Below are positions 29,894-36,595 of a DNA stretch of 41,859 bases, one piece after another. Origin of the DNA: SW-4-43-9 sp047617985 (lineage in GTDB: Archaea > Nanohalarchaeota > Nanosalinia > Nanosalinales > Nanosalinaceae); contig JBLGBS010000004.1 in NCBI GenBank assembly GCA_047617985.1, positions 1 through 41,859 of the forward strand, written 5' to 3'. The notes beneath the pieces were generated by a model that was not told the DNA's origin, ran no database searches, and worked only from the letters and a program-made list of their open reading frames with translations. Within the stretch, counting starts at the first letter, position 1, and each line of letters begins with the position of its first letter. The translations under genes and the position numbers were made by a program.

Positions 29894-30037
29894 GCCTCGA
29901 TGGCTCAGCCTGGCTAGAGCAGTCCCCTCGTACGCCTGGTTACGCTCGAGCCGGACGCAACAACCCGTTCTGCGAACGGCTTTCAGAAAACCTGTTGAGC
30001 TAGGGACAGATCCCGGGTTCAAATCCCGGTCGGGGCT
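29894..30037 (+). tRNA. tRNA-Thr(CGT) with a 69-nt intron
   Basis: The acceptor stem GCCTCGA/TCGGGGC pairs in 7 of 7 positions with one T-G. The D arm is GCTC/GAGC, the anticodon stem GTCCC/GGGAC, and the T arm CCGGG-TTCAAAT-CCCGG is perfect. With the intron (29933-30001) removed, the loop is CTCGTAA, anticodon CGT, for threonine codon ACG. The discriminator is T73, as in archaeal tRNA-Thr, and no CCA is encoded. The intron sits at the canonical 37/38 position. The dsbB stop codon lies 3 nt beyond the 3' end, on the other strand. Confidence 0.93.
29933..30001 (+). other. Archaeal tRNA intron with bulge-helix-bulge junction
   Basis: The central helix pairs exon CTCG (29927-29930 would be C32-G35) with intron TGAG just before the 3' junction. 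This leaves 3-nt bulges TA|C and CT|A with cuts after the second base, the canonical form for the splicing endonuclease. The intron also has a perfect hairpin CCGTTC-TGC-GAACGG (29965-29979). Confidence 0.85.
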
Positions 30038-30039
30038 TG

Positions 30040-30465
30040 CTATTCTTCGTATTTCCAGATCAGAACCGCTATTAAACCAAAGGCTAAGGCTGAGAGGAGC
30101 GGTAAATGTCTCGGTCTAAGTGTGAACCCGATGAAGAACTGGTATTTCATGGTGCACGGCAGGTAGAAACCACAGGCTCTGGTCGGATCGATAACTATGG
30201 AAATGTAGTGATAGAAGCTTGTAAAAGCACCTATAATTGCCAGCGGTACGATGCTGAATCTTATCTCACGTGCTTTGGAGAAAATCGCTGCGCCGAGGAT
30301 TACAGGTAAAGGATACATCAAAACTCTCTGGAACCAGCAGAGCCCGCAGACATCCCATCCCAGGACATTGGAGGTGTAGAGGCTTCCGGCAGTGGCTGAA
30401 AGAGCTGTTACAAACGCAATCTCTCTGCTCCATTCCCTGAAAAACTTTTTAGCTTCTTCCAGCAT
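30040..30465 (-). CDS. dsbB: DsbB-like disulfide bond formation protein
   Basis: 141 residues with four membrane helices. C40-GLC43-WFQR is the DsbB quinone-linked disulfide motif; the second pair is C98 and C104 (ACGFYLPC). DsbB reoxidizes exported thiol oxidases using quinone. No DsbA-like gene is visible in the window, but the cysteine-bearing surface proteins at its left end are likely beneficiaries. It starts 11 nt after the stop of the adjacent secreted protein gene, so the two are probably co-transcribed. Length is slightly shorter than E. coli DsbB (176), as in many small members. Confidence 0.9.
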   Translation of the reverse strand: MLEEAKKFFREWSREIAFVTALSATAGSLYTSNVLGWDVCGLCWFQRVLMYPLPVILGAAIFSKAREIRFSIVPLAIIGAFTSFYHYISIVIDPTRACGFYLPCTMKYQFFIGFTLRPRHLPLLSALAFGLIAVLIWKYEE

Positions 30466-30476
30466 TTTTCACACCT

Positions 30477-30980
30477 TTAATTCGGGTTGAAGGTTACCGT
30501 TTCTCTTGCCATTACGGTTTCGCCGTTAACAGCGTATTCCTGATGATTATTAGTGTTCAGAGTTACTTTGATAGTGTGTTCCCCAGGCTTCAACCGAGGT
30601 AAATGATACCATTCATTGTAGCTCCGAGAAATCTTGACATCATCGACAAAAACATGTGCGTGTCCCTCACCCATTACAAAATCACTGCTGACATTTTCAG
30701 GTGCGAACTCGAAGTTTTCCGTCTGGATACGAAGATTGTAATGGCCTTTCATCATCGAGTCTTCCTCAACTTCTAAAGATACGGAGGGCGCTTCATCTGC
30801 AGGAACATTTCTCTGATCATGTGTATGCATTCCCGTCATAGAAAGGTCGAGTGGATACTCGGTTAAAGCATTTTGCTGGGCCTGGTTTTTCAAAAAATCA
30901 GTCTGGCTGACCGCCAAACCTCCTAAAACAACTCCGATAAGACCGGCTACAAGAACCTTTGAAACAACATCTTTTTCCAT
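30477..30980 (-). CDS. Membrane-anchored exported protein with GHAHVFVDD domain
   Basis: 167 residues from the ATG at 30980 (MEKDVVSKVLVAGLIGVVLGG). The longer frame upstream lacks a sensible start and overlaps the next gene. One N-terminal membrane helix (7-25) anchors a beta domain containing MTGMHTHDQ near residue 50, VMGEGHAHVFVDDVKISRSYNEWYHLP and LKPGEHTIKVTLNTNNHQEYAVNG. The His and Met pattern suggests metal, perhaps copper, binding; this is inference. The domain faces outward. It precedes dsbB by 11 nt on the same strand, which links it to the oxidative or metal side of envelope biology. I do not recall a named family with certainty. Confidence 0.75.
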   Translation of the reverse strand: MEKDVVSKVLVAGLIGVVLGGLAVSQTDFLKNQAQQNALTEYPLDLSMTGMHTHDQRNVPADEAPSVSLEVEEDSMMKGHYNLRIQTENFEFAPENVSSDFVMGEGHAHVFVDDVKISRSYNEWYHLPRLKPGEHTIKVTLNTNNHQEYAVNGETVMARETVTFNPN

Positions 30981-31050
30981 AAAACATAACTTCCCGGCTC
31001 CGGTATAAAACATATCGGCCTGAAAGTTGAAGGGAAAAGAAAAAATTTGG

Positions 31051-31731
31051 TTAAACAGCTGCCTGGTTAGAACCGGAACCCTCCGATTCGTCAAGTATAT
31101 CCGGCGTCCACGGCCCGTTCTGAGATTCCACCAATCGATCTATTTCATTTTCTTCCGAGTACTCCTCCTGCCCGGCTTCCGTTCCTCCAATCGATGGGGT
31201 TGTAGAGACCGATCTCTCAGTCATCACTCCGGCGGTATCCGCTTTTATGTCTCTTTCCTGGTCTGCGCTGAGATCGATATCGTTCGCTTCCTGTAAAATA
31301 TGATCTGTTGGTGAGGATGCTGCTTTTATAGACTCGTAGCTTACATCGAATGCATCCAGCGCTCCTTCGTACATCCCTTCTTTCAGGAGAGCGTAACCTA
31401 CAGTTCCTGCTCCCAGACCTGCAGCGAGAGCCTTGGTTCTACTGCTTGGGTTTAGAACTTTGTTTGCTAGAGCTGAAAGACCTGCTCCCGACAGGAAGTG
31501 CATCGCTGTATCAACATTTCCTACAGCATATTCTTCCCAGTTCTCTGCTGCCGGCCCTGTCTCAGGATCGTAGAAAACAGGCTCCACCATATCCTTGGCC
31601 TGACTTACATACTCTACTCCTTCAGGGATATGTCCGTTGTACACCGCTAGCGCTCCAGCGCTACCTACAGCTGCAGCGCCACTTGCAGCCATTAAACCTT
31701 TGTATGAGCTTTCCTGTTCTGTTTCTGTCAT
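31051..31731 (-). CDS. Membrane-associated orphan protein
   Basis: 226 residues. Three weak hydrophobic segments (about 12-31, 75-92, 98-117) form the N-terminal half, with AMHFLSGAGLSALANKVLNP recalling VanZ-type D..HF..G..LS. patterns; the similarity is slight. The C-terminal half is acidic and disordered-looking (TEAGQEEYSEENEIDRLVESQ), ending SGSNQAAV. The N-terminus (MTETEQESSYKG) is cytoplasmic by the charge rule. It lies 56 nt after the MscS stop in the same direction. No function can be named. Confidence 0.65.
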   Translation of the reverse strand: MTETEQESSYKGLMAASGAAAVGSAGALAVYNGHIPEGVEYVSQAKDMVEPVFYDPETGPAAENWEEYAVGNVDTAMHFLSGAGLSALANKVLNPSSRTKALAAGLGAGTVGYALLKEGMYEGALDAFDVSYESIKAASSPTDHILQEANDIDLSADQERDIKADTAGVMTERSVSTTPSIGGTEAGQEEYSEENEIDRLVESQNGPWTPDILDESEGSGSNQAAV

Positions 31732-31787
31732 AGACTTACTTTTGATCTAAATCTTAAATTTGTAACCTGGATTCTATACAGGCCAGG

Positions 31788-32570
31788 CTACTCTTCGTCT
31801 TCTTTCTCAAAAAGCCCTTTTTTCTCAGCTTTCTCCGAATAACCTTTGAGTACATCACTGCGGGCTATTTTGACTTTTTCCGCGCTCTTTATCCAGAAAG
31901 TTGCTTCCATCTCGGTTTTTCCTTCGGACATCTTCCGGTACCTGATTTCAGGTTCTGGCTTGTTGAGAACGGATTCGTTTTCGTCAATCGATTCAAGAAT
32001 AAGTTCTGAGGCCTGTTCGGCTTTATCAGATTCGATTAAAGTCTCTATAGAGACTTTTGTGACGTTACCTCTCGTGTAGTTTTTAACGACGTTGGTAGTG
32101 AGAAGATTGTTCGGGACGACCTGTTCAGCGTTGTTTTTACCGTTCAAAGTTGTTGTTCGGAGACTGATATCTTTGATTATCCCCTCATTTTCTCCAACCT
32201 TAATGTAGTCGCCTTTAACAAAAGGATTATCGACGTGAATAAATACTCCGGCAACCACTGAGGCGACCTGATCACGCATCCCGAAACCTATGGCAACTGT
32301 TGCTGCTGCGGCCAGCGTTCCAAGTATGGTTAGAAGGTTTCCAAAGTTGGCCGCCTGCAAACTGATCAAAAGTGCAAGGAAAAGCCCTATAAGTGCGGAG
32401 ATGTTCTCTATCGAGTGGAGAGCTTTCTTGCTTGAACCTCTACGAGACATAACCCTGACAACGATAGGCATCAGAACCGCACGTGTAAGCAAAACCCCTG
32501 CCACCAGAGTTATCATAAACCTGAGAAGCTGGAAGTACACCTGGTTGCTGTAGAGGACGTTTTCTATCAT
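31788..32570 (-). CDS. mscS: MscS-family mechanosensitive channel
   Basis: 260 residues. Three membrane helices (about 13-35, 56-73, 80-110), the third being the pore helix with LAAAATVAIGFGMRDQVASVVAGVF, are followed by the beta domain (DNPFVKGDYIKVGENEGIIKDISLRTTTL) and the alpha-beta vestibule. The typical VPNNLL-x-x-VVKNYTRG stretch is present. These channels release solutes on osmotic downshift, which suits a hypersaline lifestyle. It begins 4 nt after the dnaG stop, so the two are read together. Length is close to E. coli MscS (286). Confidence 0.93.
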   Translation of the reverse strand: MIENVLYSNQVYFQLLRFMITLVAGVLLTRAVLMPIVVRVMSRRGSSKKALHSIENISALIGLFLALLISLQAANFGNLLTILGTLAAAATVAIGFGMRDQVASVVAGVFIHVDNPFVKGDYIKVGENEGIIKDISLRTTTLNGKNNAEQVVPNNLLTTNVVKNYTRGNVTKVSIETLIESDKAEQASELILESIDENESVLNKPEPEIRYRKMSEGKTEMEATFWIKSAEKVKIARSDVLKGYSEKAEKKGLFEKEDEE

Positions 32571-32574
32571 TTTT

Positions 32575-33705
32575 CTAGCTTACCTTCTTCGCTACTTCGT
32601 TTCTTGTTACAATCTTCAGACTTGATGAATTAGCTGTACCCGACTTCTTCATACCCAGGACAAACTCCGCTTCAGCTTTTTCAGCTACTTCTATCGCTTC
32701 TTCATCTATCTCTCCATCCAGCGCTACAGCTCTACAATCCTCGTCCTCCACCTGTTCTATCCTGTCTGAAGGAAACCTCTCGGTTATCTCAAGATCGTCA
32801 TCCAGGAGGAATACTGCTCTGGTTCCTACAAGCTCGTCCAGAACTTCGGAAAATCTTTCCTTTTCTTTGTCATCCAGTTCAGTTTCCTCACCTTCTCCAG
32901 CATACTTTACCGGTTCCTTATCCCTCAAAGCTCTGTAGATCTGCTCTTTACCGAGTTCCTCAACTTCCTTATCCTCAGGGGCGCGAGCCACATATTCGAG
33001 ATCTGTAGTATCTTTCAGCTCCTTGAGGATTAGATCTCCTCCTCTATCGCCGTCCAGAAATGCTGTAAGTGTTTTCTCCTGTGAAATCTCGGCCGCGTTT
33101 TCCGGAACTGAAGTACCTCCGAGCGCGACTGCGTTCTTTATACCGTTTTTCAGAAGGTTGAGCAGATCTGCTTTCCCTTCGACAAAGATAACTTCCTCAG
33201 AGTTTTCAACTGACGGCCCTGCCTTAAATCCGCGGTAACCGGTTATCTCAGAGGTTCTGACCTCTTCCCTAACCTCCTTGGTTATGGCGTTTTTCTCCGG
33301 TTTCTCATCCTGCATATCCTCAAGAAGCTGTTTAGCTCGCTTAACTATGTAATCTCTCTTCGTGTTCCTTCTATCGTCGATCTCCTTGACCCTGATATCT
33401 GCTCCTGTCGGCCCAACTCTTTCAATTGTCTCAAGAGAAGCTGCAAGGAGCGCTGTCTCGGTCGAGTCAAGCGAGGTAGGGATTTCTATGTCGGCATTTG
33501 AGCTTCCACCTTCTTCCTCTACCCGTACATCTATTCTGCCGACTCTACCTTTCTCCTGTAATTCCCTTAAGTCTAGTTCGTCGCCGAGAAGTCCTTCGGT
33601 CTGGCCGAAAATCGCTCCTACAACATCCGGTTTCTCAACCATCCCTGAGGAGTCTAGCTCTGCTCTTATAACGTATTTAGTTGAGCTCTGCGATATTTTC
33701 CCCAT
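32575..33705 (-). CDS. dnaG: Archaeal DnaG-like primase (exosome-associated)
   Basis: 376 residues. The N-terminal domain runs KISQSSTKYVIRAELDSSGMVEKPDVVGAIFGQTEGLLGDELDLRELQ, the standard archaeal DnaG start. A TOPRIM core has EEVIFVEGKADLLNLL (catalytic Glu) and FLDGDRGGDLIL (Asp pair), and VALGGTS. The archaeal DnaG associates with the RNA exosome and may prime DNA. GGAGGAGAT lies just upstream of the ATG, and the stop of the DUF167 frame is the TAG directly before it. MscS follows by 4 nt. Confidence 0.94.
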   Translation of the reverse strand: MGKISQSSTKYVIRAELDSSGMVEKPDVVGAIFGQTEGLLGDELDLRELQEKGRVGRIDVRVEEEGGSSNADIEIPTSLDSTETALLAASLETIERVGPTGADIRVKEIDDRRNTKRDYIVKRAKQLLEDMQDEKPEKNAITKEVREEVRTSEITGYRGFKAGPSVENSEEVIFVEGKADLLNLLKNGIKNAVALGGTSVPENAAEISQEKTLTAFLDGDRGGDLILKELKDTTDLEYVARAPEDKEVEELGKEQIYRALRDKEPVKYAGEGEETELDDKEKERFSEVLDELVGTRAVFLLDDDLEITERFPSDRIEQVEDEDCRAVALDGEIDEEAIEVAEKAEAEFVLGMKKSGTANSSSLKIVTRNEVAKKVS

Positions 33706-33947
33706 CTAGATCTCCTCCAGTTTTTCCTCAAAATCTTTTCTTTTCATATCGATCTTCAGCTTTTTTCTTCTGGACTTGTGTCCGGATATTATTCCTGCTT
33801 CTCCCCTGTTACTTTCTCCAGCTTTCTGACAAGCTCGGAGTTTGCTTTTCCGTTTTCCGCAGGGTTTTCCAGATAGATTTTCGGTATCGAGCCTTTCTCT
33901 GCCTTGAACTCGGCTGAGTCCGGCTCAACTTTGACGTATATCTCCAT
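33706..33947 (-). pseudogene. DUF167/UPF0235 gene with an apparent -1 frameshift
   Basis: The first 52 codons from the ATG at 33947 (MEIYVKVEPDSAEFKAEKG to ENPAENGKANSELVRKLEK) match the DUF167 family and stop at TAA after GEKQE (stop at 33789-33791). The missing C-terminal part is present in another frame: IISGHKSRRKKLKID then a helix ending EEKLEEI, with the stop at 33706-33708 immediately before dnaG. One extra base in the GAATAAT run at about 33789-33796 would restore an intact protein of about 80 residues, the usual family length. It may be a real frameshift, a programmed slip or a sequencing error; the sequence cannot tell. DUF167 function is unknown. Confidence 0.8.
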
Positions 33948-33962
33948 TTGGTTGTTTAGTAT

Positions 33963-34033
33963 ATGGCTGCTCTGTAACACAGACGTTCATCCGGTAGTCC
34001 CAATCGTCGCGCCTGCTGACCGAGAGCAGCCAT
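33963..34033 (-). ncRNA. Hairpin-closed GC-rich element, candidate small RNA
   Basis: An 11-bp perfect inverted repeat (ATGGCTGCTCT at 33963-33973, AGAGCAGCCAT at 34023-34033) closes 49 nt that are GC-rich compared with the AT-rich surroundings and contain further short pairs (CGGT/ACCG, GACG/CGTC). It is not a tRNA: there is no T arm. It also lacks C/D boxes. On the minus strand the same bases encode a 25-codon frame (MAALGQQARRLGLPDERLC and onward), so a small protein is the alternative. The strand is uncertain. Confidence 0.35.
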
Positions 34034-34104
34034 AAAAAAGATAATTTTTTCGTGTCTTCAAGAATTAATTTACTGCGAAGCTTTTTCTAGGTAACGATTA
34101 AATT

Positions 34105-34124
34105 CGGTTGGTTTTTCTCAACCG
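34105..34124. terminator. Hairpin downstream of the 34154 gene
   Basis: CGGTTG and CAACCG pair over an 8-nt T-rich loop. A second hairpin (TAACTG/CAGTTA, 34137-34156) overlaps the stop of the minus-strand gene at 34154. The pair may end that transcript; archaeal terminators are hard to confirm by sequence. Confidence 0.35.
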
Positions 34125-34153
34125 GATATTGCGTGTTAACTGAGCGTAACCAG

Positions 34154-34858
34154 TTACTGGAAGAAGATGCCTTCCTCTGGGACAGGTTTGAACTCTGCCT
34201 GCCGTGTCTTTGTCTGTGTTGGCTCCTCGCCGTGGTATTTTCTCAAGTACTGGAAGTACTCAGTTGTTTTCTCGCGGGCATACTCTCCGTCATAATCTAC
34301 CATGTGATGTCCCATGTACATCATGAAAGCCCATTTGAAGAACCGGTTCAGAGGATGAGCCAGAATTCTCGGTAGTTTCCGGACGCCTTTGGGCATGTCG
34401 TACTTCAGCTTGGTTGCTACAAAATACTCTACAAATGCGAAATCGTTCTCTCCTGAGGGAGGTGTCTTCGTGCTTATAGTTGACTCTATCCTGAGCTTCC
34501 CTCTTCCGCTGGGCAAGTCTCCTTTCTTATGAATCGTGGATTTGAAAGACCGGGAGTCGACGTTCTCCTCGTAGTATATTTCATCCGGTCTTCCCATGTC
34601 CATGTTCTGCTTGAAGATGTAGACATGATCCTTGTAGATTCTCGGCACTTTCGGGCTCTCGTACCAGTCCACCCTGTTCTGGATTTCGTGCCAGCTCCCA
34701 TCAAAAAGATCGAAATGATGCCATATCTCATCTATATGCCCGAAATGATGCTCCATATCCTCAGTGTAGTAATCCTTATCATCACTGTCTGTTCCCGGGA
34801 AATGGAACCAGGGCAGGATCTTCTTTTTGAAAAATCCAGGGTCTTTGTCATCACTCAT
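34154..34858 (-). CDS. Tandem family protein 3, unknown family
   Basis: 234 residues. The layout is a beta-rich first two thirds (KLRIESTISTKTPPSGENDFAFVEYFVATKLKYD) followed by an amphipathic helical end with aromatic residues (FFKWAFMMYMGHHMVDYDGEYAREKTTEYFQYLRKYHG). The two upstream genes share the order: strands, a Y-P or proline turn, a W/Y-rich helix, then a charged helix. The N-terminus is His- and Asp-rich (EHHFGHIDEIWHHFDLFDG), possibly metal-binding. It starts at the ATG at 34858, 7 nt after its neighbour's stop. The fold recalls START/SRPBCC proteins but I cannot support it. It is the longest of the three. Confidence 0.65.
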   Translation of the reverse strand: MSDDKDPGFFKKKILPWFHFPGTDSDDKDYYTEDMEHHFGHIDEIWHHFDLFDGSWHEIQNRVDWYESPKVPRIYKDHVYIFKQNMDMGRPDEIYYEENVDSRSFKSTIHKKGDLPSGRGKLRIESTISTKTPPSGENDFAFVEYFVATKLKYDMPKGVRKLPRILAHPLNRFFKWAFMMYMGHHMVDYDGEYAREKTTEYFQYLRKYHGEEPTQTKTRQAEFKPVPEEGIFFQ

Positions 34859-34865
34859 TTCTTAT

Positions 34866-35492
34866 TCACTCCCAAGGCGGACTGTAATGGGATGAACCCG
34901 ATCTGTGAACGGTTTTTTCGACTCCAAACTTCTCACGCATAAGGTTGTGCAGATGGACTGTTATCTCTTCCGCCTCTTCTTCGTATCTGTGTATTTCTTT
35001 CGAGTAAAACTTGTTGTACCAGATACCAACCAAGATTTCGTAGAACTTGGATTTCTGGAAAGTTGAGCGGTGCTCGGATCTCAGCCCTGTTTTCTTAGTC
35101 CAGTTCTCTCTAGGGCTCTGGGAGAAACCGTGTGGAAGCCAGCTGATCGGATCTCCACCAGGATAGACCGTGATAACTTTCGAATCGATCTTCACACGTG
35201 CTTTAAGAATATTATCAGGACGGTCAATAGTGTAGAAGTCCTTCGGCCGTTTCGCTTTGAAGGATATATCGAACATCAGAACTGTGTGAGGGCTTTTCTC
35301 CTTGAACGCCTTCATCCTGATACGATCCTTCGGTTTCTCGACGGAGAACTCCATACGGCCTCCTTCCTCAATACGATCCATGTCGAACTCGTCAACAAGA
35401 AGATCCTTTAGATCACGATAGATTCGAGCCGGGTCTTCTTTAACGAAAAAGTGATCTTGCTTTCCGATGACGTACTCGTCGAACTTTACCAT
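34866..35492 (-). CDS. Tandem family protein 2, unknown family
   Basis: 208 residues. Beta strands (RMEFSVEKPKDRIRMKAFKE, VLMFDISFKAKRP, ARVKIDSKVITVYPGG) precede a turn with proline, then an aromatic helix (FYEILVGIWYNKFYSKEIHRYEEEAEEITVHLHNLMREKFG). This matches the 3' neighbour and, in compressed form, the gene upstream (KGKLVTEYPVSG, then WYYAYRALYEKFLYGEVRHEWE). An opening helix (ARIYRDLKDLLVDEFDM) parallels that of protein 1. No signal peptide or membrane segment; no catalytic motif. It starts a single base after the upstream gene's stop, so the set is one operon. Function unknown. Confidence 0.65.
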   Translation of the reverse strand: MVKFDEYVIGKQDHFFVKEDPARIYRDLKDLLVDEFDMDRIEEGGRMEFSVEKPKDRIRMKAFKEKSPHTVLMFDISFKAKRPKDFYTIDRPDNILKARVKIDSKVITVYPGGDPISWLPHGFSQSPRENWTKKTGLRSEHRSTFQKSKFYEILVGIWYNKFYSKEIHRYEEEAEEITVHLHNLMREKFGVEKTVHRSGSSHYSPPWE

Positions 35493-35493
35493 C

Positions 35494-35949
35494 CTAATGC
35501 GCCTCCAGGTTCTCTCTTACCCGGTGAAGTAGTTCCTCGGTTTTGTGCTCAACCGCATGCTCCCATTCATGTCTTACCTCTCCGTACAGAAACTTTTCGT
35601 AGAGGGCGCGGTATGCATAGTACCAGAGGTTGCCTTTCCAGCCTGAGACAGGGTACTCGGTTACCAGCTTCCCTTTGATCTGGATATCAAGCTCACCGGA
35701 ATCCTTGTTGATAACGATAAATATTTCCAGTACTTCCGCAGTATGTTTGTCAAATTCCTCTTCCGTCACAATTTTAGATCTTACATTTCCTTCATCGACA
35801 TCTGTATAGTATTTCTCCTCTGTTACATGGTCGAAGGACATTCTTCTCTCCAGGAGATCTCTTATCTCGGGATAGGCTCTCTCAGGATGATCAACGGCTA
35901 TGGTCTGCCGTTTTCTTTCAACCTCTTCCTGGATTTTCATATCGCTCAT
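35494..35949 (-). CDS. Tandem family protein 1, unknown family
   Basis: 151 residues. ERAYPEIRDLLERRMSFDHV, then strands (VLEIFIVINKDSGELDIQIKGKLVTEYP), then an aromatic helix (WYYAYRALYEKFLYGEVRHEWE) and a charged helix (HKTEELLHRVRENL). It is the shortest of three tandem paralogues on the minus strand and the first to be transcribed, with 1-nt and 7-nt gaps between the genes. The gene triplication itself is the notable point. The ordering of strands and a long C-terminal helix is reminiscent of the SRPBCC (START-like) fold; low certainty. It starts at the ATG at 35949, next to GAGCGATATG. Confidence 0.65.
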   Translation of the reverse strand: MSDMKIQEEVERKRQTIAVDHPERAYPEIRDLLERRMSFDHVTEEKYYTDVDEGNVRSKIVTEEEFDKHTAEVLEIFIVINKDSGELDIQIKGKLVTEYPVSGWKGNLWYYAYRALYEKFLYGEVRHEWEHAVEHKTEELLHRVRENLEAH

Positions 35950-36005
35950 ATACAGTTATATGGTAGAAGGTGGGATAAAAAAGAGAAGGTACTAAATGAG
36001 TGTTT

Positions 36006-36554
36006 TTACGAGACGTCTAGCGATTCCCTGCATTCCTCGCAGAGAAGATCTCCTGCCATAGGTCTGAGATCCTCGGAGTAGTTACCGCATTCCTCACATA
36101 CCCCTTCCTGAGATTCTTCCCTAGGTGCTGCCGGTGCTTCAAGCTCTCTTTCCTCACCGATGATTTCAGCGAAGCCAGGCCATGCACGGATGATATCGCT
36201 CTGTGTCAGGATACCTACAAGCATATCATTCCTGACAACCGGTACTCGGGAGATATTGTTTCTGACCATCGCCATAGCTACATCGTCAAGGAGCTCTGTC
36301 TCCTCCGCAACGATAAGGTCTGTGCTCATCACGTCCTCGACCTTGGTTCCGGATGGCTCCAGTCCTTCAGCTACGACCTGGTAGGCTATGTCACGGCATA
36401 CAATTACTCCTACAGCTTCTCCGTTCTCGACAACTACTAAACCTCTTATTCCTTCTTCCTCGAGAAGCTTCGCTGCCTCCACAACTGTTTTATCCTTTTC
36501 AATGGCTATTACGCCGTCTGTCATTACCTCTTTAACCTGTACCTCTTCTTTCAT
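36006..36554 (-). CDS. CBS-pair protein with C-terminal zinc ribbon
   Basis: 182 residues from the ATG at 36554; nine codons upstream belong to a poorer start. Two CBS motifs lie at about 8-60 (VKEVMTDGVIAIEKDKTV, then GLVVVENGEAVGVIVCRDI) and 72-125 (VEDVMSTDLIVAEE, VPVVRNDMLVGILTQSDI). A zinc ribbon closes the protein: CEECGNYSEDLRPMAGDLLCEEC. CBS pairs bind adenine nucleotides, so this is a likely energy or ligand sensor of unknown target, with the ribbon as a partner-binding site. It lies 41 nt after the polC stop on the same strand. Confidence 0.9.
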   Translation of the reverse strand: MKEEVQVKEVMTDGVIAIEKDKTVVEAAKLLEEEGIRGLVVVENGEAVGVIVCRDIAYQVVAEGLEPSGTKVEDVMSTDLIVAEETELLDDVAMAMVRNNISRVPVVRNDMLVGILTQSDIIRAWPGFAEIIGEERELEAPAAPREESQEGVCEECGNYSEDLRPMAGDLLCEECRESLDVS

Positions 36555-36595
36555 AATAAGAAAACAAACAAGTTCCAACACTCTTAATCTTTGTG

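Noticed and set aside
33963..34033. tRNA call for the hairpin-closed element
   Set aside because: The 7-bp acceptor-like stem pairs, but there is no TTCAAAT-type T loop or anticodon arm on either strand; kept only as a candidate RNA.
33960..34035. Box C/D small RNA
   Set aside because: A CTGA is present near one end, but there is no RTGATGA box C at the other.
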